Part shown: piece by piece, positions 11,951 to 24,001 of the stretch | Layout: each line of letters begins with the position of its first letter | How positions within the stretch are numbered: position 1 is the first letter of the stretch | Source: Torreya grandis | Taxonomy: Eukaryota; Streptophyta; Pinopsida; Cupressales; Taxaceae | NCBI GenBank assembly: GCA_037957365.1 | Contig: JARHVA010003184.1 | Span: forward strand, 828,501 to 892,500 | Direction of reading: 5' to 3' | Length of the DNA stretch: 64,000 nucleotides | Program-made: the position numbers and the translations under genes | Notes under the pieces: generated by a model | Told to the model about the DNA's origin: nothing | Databases searched by the model: none | Seen by the model: only the letters and a program-made list of their open reading frames with translations

Positions 11951-12989
11951 ATGTAAAATGATGGTGGCTTAGCATTATTATGTACTTATTCCTTTGGTTG
12001 AATAAGACTCATAGAGATGGAAGGCATGGACTATGATTTCTCATGTGCCTACAAGTTATTTAGAGTGTCCTACAACAAATTACTTTGAGAAGGAATAGAA
12101 AGAGCATCCCACATGGTTACATTGAGGTTAGTCTTCTTCATTTGTTCAACTTGTTGAAGGGAATTTGGAATCCCTTTGGTTGTGTTTTTTGAGTGGTATC
12201 CTCCTCTCACACATGTGCACTAGTATGAGGTTGATCTGTCTGCACAACTTATGTTGTACACATTGAAGGTTGTGAGAGTGTCTTGACTTGGAACTCTATA
12301 CACATATCCTATGGTGTTGTCATTGGTAGTACCTCTTCCATTTCTCTTATTTTGAATCCTGTATTTAAATAAGACAGAGTGATTATTACATCTATCATAC
12401 CAATCTAATTTATATAGTTGAAGTCACCCTCCTTCCAATTAATAAGAGTAGACCCATCTTATTGTTTCATCGGTGCTCAAGATTATTATCCCTATGGGAC
12501 CTATATATTAACCTATTCTTGAGGTTATGACATAATTTTCACCATGAGTGATTGGTTCAATATTCCATTTTCACATGTAGCTTGATTATGTGATTTACTG
12601 CAAGGGAAACACCATTCAAAATCCTACATAAGATTTTTATACATAGGTATAATGGTCCTAAAGGTACTAGTAGTGCTCGTGTTTTGTGTATAAGATAGTC
12701 TATTATATGTGAGCTAATTTTATGCTTGTGTGATGCCTTGGTAAGGAGATCTACTTGACTAGAATTATTGTGTGAGGGGTTGATGGGGTTTGGAATACTA
12801 CATTTGATGCCTTTTGAGGGATAAAAAATCATTTCCAAAGCTTTGTATTAGTGTTTTAACATCATGTAATTAATTAGGGAGCATAACAGATGAAGTAGGT
12901 AGGATTAATGTGATGGGGATGGGTGTCAATGAAGGTTTCATAGTAGATTTCCTGGGTGGTGTCTATAAGAAGAGTGGCACAAGAGGTCT
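11951..12989 (-). other. Element M, degenerate gag C-terminal or linker region
   Basis: It lies between recognisable gag and the protease-like stretch. A 93-codon open minus-strand stretch (12838-12557) contains PNPINPSHNNSSQVDLL but no zinc knuckle. It is probably the decayed Pro/Gln-rich tail of gag. Confidence 0.4.
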
Positions 12990-13575
12990 AGGGGAAATTT
13001 TACCTACCTAGATAAATTTTTTTTTACATGCACTACAACCTCATATGCATCAGACACTACTTCACCTCCTATGGATTGTATCATCACAACTATATCATTG
13101 TTAATAGTCTATAAATAATATAAAAATGTAGTATTGGGAGATGGCTTACATAAGGGTGGGATTCTATCCTAAATCTTATGTAACTTGAAGTTGAAATTGA
13201 CCATCATCTCATGTAGGGCCCTTTTTATATTTTTAGGTTTCTCTATCATAGACAAGTGGTCACTCTAATCTTCAAACTACTTACACAACTGCTCACCTAT
13301 CTCATCCCAACCATGAATAGAGTTCAGCCTCAAGCCTTAGTACCATTGAATCACTTTACCTTTTAAAGAGGAGGTAAGTATCTTGACTGTGATATTGTCT
13401 TTTGTGACATGATGGACTGAGTAAATATTCATAACAACTTGAATATGCTCAATAGGGGAAATTGAATTCTTACCAGTAAATTAGAATAAACTTTTGAGGT
13501 TTATGACTGGAATATCTTCATAATAGGATAGAATTAAGGGACTACCACCATTGAAGGGCACAAATAACTAATTTA
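12990..13575 (-). pseudogene. Element M gag (capsid region), decayed
   Basis: Gag forms the virus-like particle in which reverse transcription takes place. Landmarks in order on the minus strand are PFNGGSPLILSYYEDIPVIN, ISPIEHIQVVMNIYSVHHVT, LKGKVIQWY, SIHGWDEIGEQLCK, SDHLSMIEK, FLYYL and VVMIQSIGG. This is the typical plant gypsy gag pattern (LKG-x-A-x-x-W core followed by a W-x-x-L-x-x-x-F helix and an M-x-x-F block). In-frame stops sit where relatives have Lys, Arg or Gln. The gene begins about 340 bp after the primer site, as expected. Confidence 0.8.
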
Positions 13576-13909
13576 TCTATGTAACCATAAATGGGATAGG
13601 GAATAACCTTTGTCTAGGTGTTTTGAATCTCCCAAAAGGAGGGGTAGACTAAGCCCTAGGGATGATTTTTCATAATCAATGGTTCTATGAACTAGAGATA
13701 AGGATACTCTAGCACTTCTTCTTCTTGTGGTTATGGGTAACTCAATAAATTTAAAATTAGTCTTTTTTGAAGATGATATGGTTATTATTTACATGAAAGT
13801 GGTATACTGACCTTTTGGTAGCCATAGATGCTTGGAGTCATTAGGTGCTTGTTCTTGGGTCTTCCACTTGAACTATTAAGTATAAAACCAATTCCTTAGC
13901 CTTTTTAAA

Positions 13910-13920
13910 CTCTGATCCCA
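13910..13920 (-). other. Candidate primer binding site of element M
   Basis: The minus strand reads TGGGATCAGAG, one base from TGGTATCAGAG, the site complementary to initiator Met tRNA. It lies between the proposed LTR edge and gag. Confidence 0.5.
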
Positions 13921-13925
13921 TCAAG

Positions 13926-15684
13926 TGTGTGAGAAATTATTATTACTCAAAACATGCACCCATAGATGGCTCACAACATAGGAGATTTTTTTATAGGGCA
14001 CATAGTGTAAGCTCTTAGCATAGGGTGCTGAATCATTCAACCTGGGTGAGGAAGTGTTATCACATCACCTATACATGTAGAATATTGGTTGTCTCTTCAC
14101 AATTATGGGAACATCCCCAAGGTGTGGGACCCTTGCACTCCTTGGGATAAACCTCTAGAGTATGCCATATTCTTTCTCTTCTAAGTGTATCATTTTAAGA
14201 CTAGCATACATGCATACAAAGAGAAAATAAATAAATCTATAACTAGTGCTAAGCCTAAATATTAATAAAGAGAAAATGGAAGGAAAAGGTAAGAGGCTAC
14301 TTATTAATTGAAAGTGATGCACCAAGAATAAAATGAATGCTTCCACTACCTTGATGAACACACTAAAAATTTATAATGAGATGATATCATACAAAAATCA
14401 CCAAGGACAATTTAGATGCATAAGTATTTCATATGAAGGCACAAGAACATAGTGAAATACTAAGAGGGATGAGATTATAAAAATTTATAATCTACATAAA
14501 CCCAAGTGTGCATAGAATATGACCTATAAATAATTTCCCATTTATGCAAAAAGGTACTGAGAATGAACAATAATGAAAGGGAAAACAATTCATCCATAGA
14601 CAAAGACCAAAAAACACAAATTACACACAAGATGTAAGAAGAATTAAGGGAGGTGAACTTAATTACCTTTAAAGTGCAAGGTTCAATCAACATAAACATT
14701 CTTGGAGGGAAAATTTTGTTAGCATGAGGTTGCATAGATTTTTTAACCATGTTACAATTTAAAATAAGTATTTTATAAGGGATCAAGCCTTTTAAAATTA
14801 ATGCACCACTTGGGGTAGCATATATAGTATTTTAATTTTATTGCAATGCCACATCCATGCTTCTTAAATTTTGCCTAACATTCTAGATTTGGTAGTCAAT
14901 GGTAGGGTTATTCTAAATCCACATACATGTTCATGAATGGAATATCTTTTGGGGGGGGGGGTAGTCATATGGGTGGCATGTAATTGTATTTTGATGTCTA
15001 ATAGCCACTTCTACATTTAATTCCCTTGGAAAGGCCTCAAACACCACTTGACTACTTTTTAACTACTAATTTGCACTTTGATACCATCTATTAATGCCAT
15101 GTAGGCCTCCTTTAGACTTGCTGCATAATTGTTATGCATCTAATGGGAATCAGTGCCTTAAGCCTTTTTAGGGATATATTCACACTGAGTAGCATGATCT
15201 TGAAATTGAATAGGCTCTCTATAAGTCACACATCAAGAGATAACATAAGAAAGAGGGCACACATCTTCCTTAATATTTTGGCAGCTTAGTTGTTCCCTGA
15301 GTCTTTAACTCGCATGGGTCATGCACCTACCTAGTATCTTGACCTGTGTAGGCATTGATATCTGAATACATTCTACACAAAGAGTGTGTAATTGAGGCTA
15401 TACAGTAAATTGGGCATTGAATAACACCATTTTAATGATTTTTTAAAGTTGTGGTTTTGTAAAGAGGACATGGGAGCAATATTTATTTTGAGTGTAGGGC
15501 TTGAAATTCTATGCATCTTATTCTATTCTAATGATTCCATGAATTTTTACCCCCTTTGGTTATCTGTGGGAGTCTTTAACACACAACTCACTCTTTGGGG
15601 TGATACTTCTACATGGTAATGGGAATCCTTTACACAATGATTCTCAAGCTTTGTGCAGACTATGGTGACCTTAAGGGTTAATAG
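13926..15684 (-). repeat. 5' LTR of element M
   Basis: The part from 14571 on aligns with the other LTR at 1-1104. The inner edge at 13926 is inferred from a CACACA end next to the candidate primer site. Length is about 1.76 kb. The LTR contains a run of 11 G near 14951 that is only GGG in the other copy. Confidence 0.65.
14771..14777 (-). promoter_or_regulatory. Candidate TATA box in the M 5' LTR
   Basis: The minus-strand TATAAAA motif is conserved with positions 200-206 of the other LTR. In this LTR it would have driven the genomic transcript of M. Confidence 0.4.
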
Positions 15685-15689
15685 ATACA

Positions 15690-16970
15690 TGATCATGATA
15701 ACACATCTAAAAAATGATTCTATCAATAATATTGGTCAACCTATTATGAACCATAGGATAGGTATAAAGACTAATATTATTAATATTGTTATTACATCTA
15801 CATCTTTGGGTTTAGAGGAAACACAAGACTTCTAGTAGGTATCTATGCCCATGCCTAGCTAAATGAATCATATGGAACCTATGTCAATTGAATATACTAC
15901 ATCACCTAGTTTGCCTACTACATAATCCCTTGTGTAAACTATTTCAATTTTACATGCTAAGGTTTTGAATTTAGAGAAAGGTATACCAAAAGATAACCAA
16001 TCAATGGATTCAAAATATTTGCTTCATAATCCATTAACACATGATATTATATCATATCCTTTACCTACATGACCTTTAACTTATAAAATTATAGTACATG
16101 AGGGTAAAGGATATTTAGAACAAAACCTTCATATTTTTATGCAACATGTCTAGATTATGCTTTTGATCATAAATTTCTAGCCATATTTTTCCAAGAAACC
16201 TAAAAGATTATGACTTGCATCAATTTTATGATCTATCTTTTCAATTAATCAAAAAAATCAATCCAGTATCAAATCAATTTCTCAAGTATATTTACATCAA
16301 CATTGATGAAAGGCTTTCTAATTCACAAATTGATAAGTTTAAGAGAGTGAATAATGAACATATTAGTGATTATGTAATTCATTTAAAACCATGCTTATAA
16401 AAATGACTAATATGTTGATAGATAATGAATTATAAGGTATCTTAAAAAAAAACTACTTATACCTTTGCATGAGTCAATCATTTTCAATAAATTATAATCA
16501 TTTGAGGAACTTTGTCATACAATAAGAGAAAGAAAAGTCAAACTTATCACTTTGAAAAATCTCAAATATGCATCGACATCTAATTTAACTTCCATAATGA
16601 ATTTTCAAAGAAAACCATCTTATAAAGATAAGTCAATAGATACTAAAGTTGATGTAAATATCATGGTTAATTCTATATCTCAACCTTCCAATAATATTTT
16701 TTTATTAGAATAACCATGAAGGAAATTTTATACATTATCACAACCACATCATAAACTGAGACAAAAGTTACTTGAGTGAAATCTCATTAATATACCTCCA
16801 CCACTAGAGGTTGACATGAGCAGGCCTCAAAGTAAATCATTTGATAAAAAGGCATATTATGTTTATCATAGATCCAATGGTCATTATATTAATTGATGTT
16901 TTAAGATCAAACACATTATTTAAGATATTATTGATAAAAATGTCATTGGGCTAGGCCATCCTATAAAGGA
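15690..16970 (+). pseudogene. Element F gag, decayed
   Basis: Plus-strand frames give NPLTHDIISYPLP, IIVHEGKGYLEQNLHIFMQH, then HQFYDLSFQLIKKINPVSNQ with QFLKYIYINI, and VNNEHISDYVIHLK (16215-16400). The same order occurs in element A (YDGKGDPNFF, FHDLLLQFMKSFKPLEDQFL, SNELVNEYVLRYKK). It closes with YYVYHRSNGHYIN near 16860, matching the zinc-knuckle-like YCDYHQGPRYSTNRCF block of A. This is a retrotransposon gag capsid plus a replaced nucleocapsid motif. Many stops and frame changes are present, and its start lies beyond M. Confidence 0.7.
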
Positions 16971-17234
16971 AACTAAGATTCAACTAAATGAAAATGTTAA
17001 AATAAAAATTCTTAGTGAGCCATTTCCAAATCATGAGATAAACAAGGATAATTCAATAGTGCATTATACCTATAATTCATACCCACATCATGAGTCATAT
17101 GATCATCTATTAGATGAAATTATTTGTATAATAGTTCAAAATTATTAACTACATCTTATGATCATCTTTTATGATAGTGAGATAGTGGATGATGAATTAG
17201 ATTTTCATGCCTTATGTATATGTACATATATTAA

Positions 17235-17520
17235 TCAATAACCCATTCAGTGTATTATTTGATAATGGATTAGGTTAGAATGCATGCACAATGAAACTAA
17301 TCCATTCAATAGGTTATGCATAACATGATATATAAGAAACATCTAAAAGTGTTAAGACATTAAATAGAAAACAACAAACTACTTTTGGACACATTATGTT
17401 ACCTTTTAATGTGGGTAGTATTATATTATCCACTCTTTTTCTAGTTTTACCACAAAATGGGGTATTTAACATGATATTAGGATTCCATTGGTTATAAAGT
17501 CTCCATGCTATACCTTCCAT
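17235..17520 (+). pseudogene. Element F protease, decayed
   Basis: The plus strand reads VFDNGLGQNACTMKLIHSIG, then TFGHIMLPFNVGS and MILGFHWL. This fits a retropepsin: active-site loop (D-N-G for D-S/T-G), the flap region and the closing I-L-G-x-x-W-L motif. The protease of element A ends in the matching block MLLG, stop, PWIH. It lies about 270 bp after gag. Confidence 0.65.
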
Positions 17521-18440
17521 GTTATATTGATATTTAAAGTATATTCATTAAAATAAATTGGTCATAATTTTAGGAATCATATATGAGTACCTACTACAAT
17601 CTATGGTAACTCCTACACTCCATCCACCAACACAGTATATTAATACATTTATTAAAAAAAATGCATTTTTAATTATTTAACCTATGAAAAATATTTATAT
17701 ACAATGAATTTATGCAAAATATTCTAAATTGGTGTTACATATACATCAACATGTTCCGAAAAGAGATTAACATTTGGAACAATATCTTACAACTCATACT
17801 CATATTTCAAATAATTCTACTTTTATTAGAGTTATTCCTTCCAAATGGGATTACATGAATAGTGATAGAGATAGTTTCATTACCACACTTGATGAATTTT
17901 TTGATTCTGAGTCATGTACATCTAACGCTTTTTTTCATGAAATGTGATCCTTTCATAAATTATTATAGATTCTTATTATTAATCTCATCTTGATGGGATA
18001 ATTGGTTATCATTTTTAAATTTAAAAAATTATAAAAATTCAAAAACATTCAAAAAATAAATAAAAAATGATTGTAGATACCTCCTTACTTGCTTCATCAT
18101 GTTATTGTTGTACTTATTCCACATGTGACCAATTTGATCAATATTCCAGCCCTTTGATATTTGTGAATATTTTACCTCTTGGTTCAGATTTTCACTTTTT
18201 AGAACATAATAGTCCAACACAATGATCTATATTGATATTATGTGCCATTTACCATGTTATTTTCATAATTTAAACAAAATAAACCACATTTTCCATCATA
18301 GAAATTATAAACTAGTAACAATCAAGATCAACTATATATATTATCATGAGATAGTTGATTATGTCTTCTAGTAGTTTTATATAGCCAACTCATAATTTGA
18401 GAAAACAAAGCCTTAATACATCTAATTTTTTGATACTAAA
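17521..18440 (+). other. Element F, sequence after protease up to the B insertion
   Basis: There is no RT motif. Coding-like phrases continue briefly (IPSKWDYMNSDRDSF near 17845, then TTLDEFFDSES), after which the sequence becomes noncoding and A-rich, as in element A after its protease. The last five bases, CTAAA (18436-18440), are the left target duplication of B. Confidence 0.5.
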
Positions 18441-18709
18441 TGTTGACCATTTTTTGCCCAACAGGCCAAAAAATTAGTCCCCCTTCTTTTTTTTATGTTG
18501 TTCTGAGCTAGTACTTTTGATTTTGCATGAGTCTTGCAATTTCTATGGAATCTGTAGAGACTTCTATGAACTCTGCAGGAGAGTATTTTGGTGCATGAAG
18601 AACCAATCAAAGAGTGCAAGGTTTTACAAAGCTTCTTCAGACTCTTGTCTAAAGAAATTCACAAAGAAAGAGAGCTAAAATGGTTCAAAGTCACTTTTTC
18701 TCAAGGTTG

Positions 18710-19240
18710 GAAGAGTGGTTCAACGACATGATCTTTCAAAGAGTTAGCAGCTTTGAACCGTTGAACCATTGAATTAGTTCAACACTTTGGTTCAACACTT
18801 TGGTTCAATGCATCAGTTCATCAGCTTGGTTCAATGCATTGGTTCAACATTTTTGCTTCAATATTAAAGTTCATCAGCAAGTTCATCACTTCAGTTCAAA
18901 GCCTTGGTTCAATTGGTAAGTTTGTCACTTTGGTTCAATCAAATAGTTCATCAGCTTGGTTCAACATGTTGGTTTAATGCCTTGGTTCAATGTTTTAGTT
19001 TAATCAGATGGTTCAATCACTTGGTTCACTCAGTCAATTCATTGGCTTGGTTCAATGTGTTAGTTTAACATTTTTGGTTCAATATTAAAGTTCATTGGCA
19101 AAGTTCAACACAAAGCTCAACACAAAGTTCATTAGCAGGTTCAATCAAATGGTTCAATTCCTTATTTTAACAAATGTTTGAACTGTTGAATTGGTTCAAT
19201 GGATTGATTCAATAGTTGGTTCAAAGGAGTGGTTCAACGT
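18710..19240 (+). repeat. GGTTCAA tandem array in the B 5' LTR
   Basis: A unit of about 18-20 bases built on YTTGGTTCAAYRY recurs more than twenty times with point changes (CTTTGGTTCAACA, CTTGGTTCAATGC, AAGTTCATCAGC). Inverted copies (TTGAACC, TTGAACT) stand at both edges, near 18755 and 19170, so the transcript could fold across the array. Confidence 0.85.
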
Positions 19241-20231
19241 GAAAGGTTCAAGCCTCCCAAAGGGCAAGTGCCCTTGTAAAGGGCAGTTTTGAGTTCAAAA
19301 GCCCTTATGGAGGGTAGGGAGTACTTTGAAGGTAGTCGAAGGATTTCAAAAAATGCATAGAAAGTCTTAAGGCTTTGAATTCTTTTAGAATTTTGTCTAA
19401 AGGATTTCCTTCAGACAAAAAGTCTGAAGGAATTTGGAGGAAGGCTATGAGCTCAAAAGGATCCAGGGAAATCAAAGCAGCCAATTCTCACAGACTTTTT
19501 GTCTGCAAGAAAAAAGCCCACAAAAAAGGCCGAAGAGACAAAGGCCGCTGAAGGGTAGGTGCCCTTGCAGGGGGCTCTCAGCTGGCCAAATGAAGGGCAT
19601 TTCTAGAGTCGAAGGGACACTTCCCCTTTGGTAGGGTCTAAAATAAAGGACGAGTCAAAGGAAAAGGCCCAAAGGAATTTGCCAAGGATGGTGACATCCT
19701 GAAAGCTGTCAACTTTAAGAAGATAGATTAGTAATTATTTTTTAAATGATGACAGGTGCACGGATGTCAAATTTAAGATAGTGAAATAGTTGTTTGCCTT
19801 TAAATTGCCTGAGTGCCAACCATAAAAGAGCCCAAGGAATGCAACAACCTGCCAGAAGATAGCCCTAAGGGCCAAAGGAGCCAGAAGGAGACAAAGCATG
19901 AAGAAGACAAGGTGCAAAAAGAGACAAAGTAGTCCAAGTGGCAAAGAAGAGGTGAGTTATTGCCATATGGTGCAAATAGTAAGTGGCATGACTTATTTTC
20001 TCTAGTTTGCATTTATAAGCAAACAAGCCTCACAACTACCTTGAAGAGAGAAGTTTGTTCATAGAAAAAAGGTGTGACGTGTGCTTCCTCATTAAAGTTG
20101 GGATGCCAAAGTCAAAGTAGGAATCGATAATCAAATGGCTCCCTCCTCCCAAGGCTCAGAGCACACATGGGCCAGCTTGCAAAAAGAGTGCCAAAAGTCT
20201 TTTCCAAAAAGTGCCAAGTTCTTTTCCTCTT

Positions 20232-20240
20232 TCTATATAT
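20232..20240 (+). promoter_or_regulatory. Candidate TATA box in the B 5' LTR
   Basis: CTATATATTG is conserved in the other LTR (near 25791) within an identical stretch. It lies about 730 bp before the LTR end, which suits a long R-U5. Confidence 0.4.
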
Positions 20241-20972
20241 TGTAAATTTCTCATTTGAGAAGGATGGACTCTCTTAGCCTTAAGGAAAAACTTTGCCCAA
20301 AAATCTCTCGGGCTTGTAAGGTAGAGCACTACCAAATTTCACCTTGAATTAGGACTTAGCATTTTTACCTCTATCTGGACTTGCACTTTAAAGTATATGT
20401 CTGTATTCTTCTTTTATGTTAATTCATTGTATTTCATGCTTTTCATAGATCAATTATAGCATGTCCAGTGCATTGTAAAGTCTCCTTTCTGCAAGTCTAC
20501 TAGAAGTGTCTATAGCAAGAATATAGGCACATGTGAATAGGATGTCAAAGTGTGTCTCAGAGCACCTTTGCTAGTTCCTTCCTCCTTGTATCTCTATAGA
20601 CCCCTGACTCACTATTGTAGAAGAGCTTCCCCCTTCAGATGAAGTGTATGGGAGTTTCTTCTTGGTGAAAAGTGTATGTTCAGGCTGAGTGGGTCAATGT
20701 TTTTTTGTGTATCACCTTTTCATTTTTAGGCTTAGGTTCTATTTTCAGCATCTCTCTCTCCCTTTTCATCCCCCCTTTTTTCCATTTATTTATTAGCAGT
20801 AGGAGAAACCAAGGCCTAAAAGATACATCAGAGGGAGCTAGCCCTTATCTAGAGACTCTCTCCTCCAGCTTCAACAGTCCCACAGGCAAGAGGGGAGTTT
20901 CCATTATTGCGTGTGGAAGGGCAGGAGCTAGGCGTCCTGCCCCCGGGTGCAATCCACTGTGTCAACAGTTTT

Positions 20973-20990
20973 TGGCATGCCCGGTGGGAC
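20973..20990 (+). other. Candidate primer binding site of element B
   Basis: TGGCATGCCCGGTGGGAC starts six bases after the LTR. Element C has TGGCATGCCCAATGGGA at the same place. A TGG start is expected for pairing with the CCA tail of a tRNA. I cannot assign the tRNA. Confidence 0.6.
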
Positions 20991-21170
20991 CAATTAGGAC
21001 AAGTTGTGTCCAAAGAGTTGAAGAATTTTTGGTGTGTTCTTCAACCAACCAGCCTTTGGAGGCTTTTACATCAACACCAATGGTGACTCTAAGTTGAATC
21101 AACTAGTTAAGTAGTTCTGGTGCCATTAAGAAACAATATTCTGGTATGTATAATTCCATCATTCAAAGCC

Positions 21171-23662
21171 ATGGACCCTATTTTCCTTGGCCAGCCTAGC
21201 TATGATCCTTACCAGCCTTATGTTGATCCTTATCAGGTCCAATATGATGGGTCTTAGCCCTATCATGAGCTATATATCAGCCTTATGCCCAGTCTTCTCA
21301 ATGTGTCACTTCTCCTACTCAACCTAGTCTCTTTACCAATCAACCTGTCTCCACCTTCAAATGAGCATTGCTGGGATACAAAAAGTATGTAATAGAGCTT
21401 GACACTAGAAAGGGATGTGGCCAAGAAATACCTAATCATGTCACCCATCAAGTGAGAAATGCACCAGATTAGGTTAAGAGTGAATGGGCTCCTATTGAAA
21501 GAGCCAATTGGCACAGGCTTACAAGTGAGATGCTAGATGTGAGTGGTTTGATTGCATCTTTGGAAGAGAAGCTGAGTATTCATGAGAGGCAACCTTACCA
21601 AGTCTATCAAAATGCATACTCACTGCCCCAAGTATCATATCAGTCATACACAACCCTTGCTTATAAGCCAAGTCAAGCCTGTCAAAGTCCTTTCCCCAAT
21701 CATGTTGAGGAGAGTTCTGAAACAATAAATCTTGTGTTTAAGGCTAATCTTGATAAATAGATCAAATTGGCAAATATTTAGATATATCAGTCCATTTTGG
21801 TAGCAAGGGAAGTAGAATCCAAACCCTCACCACCCTCTCACATTGTGGCCCCATCACCCCAAAAGGAGATGCCCAGTTTGAATATCTTGAGCTAGAATAA
21901 AGTGGTTGATCGTGGAACAACAAGGAGGAGAAAGACATTGTCCAAGAGTGTGAGGTATAAAATGAGGTTAGTCCTTTTCAAGTCCCTCCTACCCTTCCTC
22001 AAGAAGATTCTTGCATTTCATGGCAACCTTCATGCACTCCCCATCTCTATAATGATTCCTATGAGCTCTAAGAGGTACAAAATGAGGATAATCTAGCTAA
22101 GCAGATTGAGGAATTAGAGGCTAAGATGAGACTGCTTGGAGAAAGAGAGATGGAGTTTTCAAACCTTTTAGGGGAGATTGTGCCAAAAGGTACCCCTTCT
22201 ACCAATCCTCAATCTAATTTCAATATTGATGAAGTTTTGGTAAAGTGGAGAGATGAAAATCAAGTGATTTTGGCCCAAGGTTTGCCCCCATTTTCTCATG
22301 AGGTTTTAAAAGGATCCCCTGTTTCCTTTTCCCAACCTGATTTTGATGAGCCTTGTGTGCCCCCTCCTATTATAGAGAAAACTCCCTCTTGTGTGCCAAA
22401 TCCTTTCTATTAGATGGCACTTTCTCATTTTGACTCATCTAATGCATCAATCGACCCTACCTTTAATCTTGTATGCCTAGCTTTTCAGCATGCCTCATTT
22501 TAGATAACTCTTCCTGTACCTAAGCAGACCCTCCCAGACTTTCCCAAACCTCCTCAAGTCTTTCAACATGATCTCCAAATTCCAAGCTAGAAGAAGGAAC
22601 ATCATGAACCATCTTAGGACCTTGAAGAAGATAAAGTTACTCCTTGTTCACAAGGGGAAAATTCCAATCCCAAGGTCATGAGTTGGAAGCAAACAGTTGA
22701 ATCTTGGGGTAAAAAAGAAGAGGAGGAGAAAGGTTTTGCTCAAAACCTTGAAGAAGATGAGGCTGCTCTTGCTCATGATGATGATTGTGACCTCCAAGAA
22801 AGGCTCTTCCAAGAAGATATAGATAGGTAGATTGTAGAGATAGAGTCTAGTGCAAATTTCCTCAGCCATCATGTGATGGATGTTTCAGACCAAGTAGTAG
22901 ATTCCATGTCTGAACACGCTCCATCCACACACCTCCAAGAGAGATATCATGCCACACCTAATATAGATAAAGTGCTAACCAAATATAAAGAGGAGAATCA
23001 TTTGATTCTAATTCAAGGACTGCCTCCTCTTCCACATGAGTTTGTCTATCAGCCTTCCACTCACCCCTTCTCAAGGAGGAACTTGTCTTGAAGGAAGGAA
23101 GTGAAGAGGAGTATGCTCAATTTATGACTAACCAGGGAGACATCATTAGTAAGGAAGAGGAGGAGATCACCTTAGATGTCATGGAGGAGCATGGAAATCT
23201 CTTGTTCATGTTTTGAATGATTCATTTGAAGTCATTGGGGTAGGCTGCACTATTCTTCAAGGAGGCTATGAGCTAGATAAGAGTGGAGAAGGCAACATTG
23301 GGACTCAAATAAGTATGAAAAAGGGCTGCAGGCTTTTAGATTTATCCTTTCAAGAGGTTGGTGAATCTGAAGATACTTTCTTTGAAATCATCAAGGAAGA
23401 TGATCATACCATGGAACCCAAGCATGAGGTAGAAGAGAACAAGCCAGTCAATGATGTATATCAAGGGGCTTATGGTGATGAGCCAACAATGATTGATTTA
23501 TTGATGAGATACACCAACATGAATAACCAACAGGAGGCAAGCTTCCAAGAACATATAGAGTACGTATATGTTGGAAGCATGTTTGAATCTGATCCACTCG
23601 GATACAAGCCAACCCAAGTGGCAGGCAAGAGGAGCGGGTCACCAACTCTCCATTTCATTTAG
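21171..23662 (+). pseudogene. Element B internal ORF, unknown protein, decayed
   Basis: I do not recognise this protein. The reading starts at ATG 21171 with a Pro/Tyr-rich segment (PSYDPYQPYVDPYQ). It continues with SEWAPIERANWHRLTSEML and DVSGLIASLEEKL (21480-21580), a Glu-rich possible coiled coil (IEELEAKMRLLGER), then the motif NIDEVLVKWRDENQVILAQG followed by LPPFSHE (22222-22305). A second copy of that motif follows at 22957-23043 (NIDKVLTKYKEENHLILIQG, LPPLPHE). An acidic C-terminal part ends at 23662. The same blocks occur in element C, which shows that the protein was once under selection. There is no zinc knuckle, D-S/T-G or RT box. Several frameshifts and stops break it. It might be a highly diverged gag; that is only a guess. 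Confidence 0.65.
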
Positions 23663-24001
23663 CCACTTGTCTAACACCATAAGTTTCCTTGCCAAGAAGG
23701 AGAATTAAGAAGTTTTCCCTTTGATTTAGGAGGGAAGCAGATGTACTTGGTTAGTTGTATATAGTAGTTGCTTTCAATTTTTTTTCCTGCTTTCCCTAAG
23801 TGCAATTTGCACAAGTAGTGTTTTTAGTCTTGTGTGTGCTTTCCCTTGTGTCTAGGGTGAAAAGCTTCATGTTTGATTCTTGGATCTTTGGGGCTATTTC
23901 TAACCTTTCTTCAAAGCTTCATTCTAACTCTGTACCCAATGGACTACAAGGCAACTAGTCTCTAAGCATAGCAGGCATGCTTCCCCTAGGAGTCACCAAT
24001 T
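23663..24001 (+). other. Element B 3' internal region
   Basis: It contains the purine-rich TTTAGGAGGGAAGCAG (about 23727-23742), shared with C, but this lies about 260 bp before the LTR. The bases directly before the LTR (GGAGTCACCAATT) are not a clear polypurine tract. Confidence 0.5.

Larger units (their letters stand above)
1..15684 (-). mobile_element. Element M: Ty3/gypsy LTR retrotransposon, left end outside the window
   Basis: Positions 1-1104 and about 14571-15684 align along their length, so they are the two LTRs of one element. All recognisable proteins between them read on the minus strand: gag near 13.5 kb, a protease-like stretch near 11.8 kb, an RNase H-like domain near 4.7 kb, RT near 3.7 kb, a second RNase H near 2.9 kb and integrase near 2.0 kb. 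The element therefore runs right to left. It is far longer inside (about 12.8 kb) than usual gypsy elements because of about 5 kb of unassigned sequence between protease and pol. It interrupts the gag region of element F. Every gene carries many stops, so the copy is dead. Confidence 0.85.
18441..20967 (+). repeat. 5' LTR of element B
   Basis: It aligns from end to end with 24002-26522. It begins TGTTGACCATTTTTTGCCC and ends GTGTCAACA, followed at once by the primer-site candidate. It carries a long GGTTCAA repeat array, several AAGGGC/GCCCTT inverted pairs (for example near 19260) and a TATA-like site near 20233. Confidence 0.92.

Noticed and set aside
14951..14961. Run of 11 G as a structured or regulatory element
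   Set aside because: The partner LTR has only GGG there, so it is a private expansion or sequencing slippage.
18770..19230. GGTTCAA copies as Pol III B boxes
   Set aside because: The B box needs GGTTCRANNCC with a paired A box; the downstream CC is missing in most copies.
20672..21097. 141-codon open frame with a possible membrane segment
   Set aside because: It crosses the 5' LTR edge and primer site of B, and its first part lies in LTR sequence that is interrupted in the other LTR.
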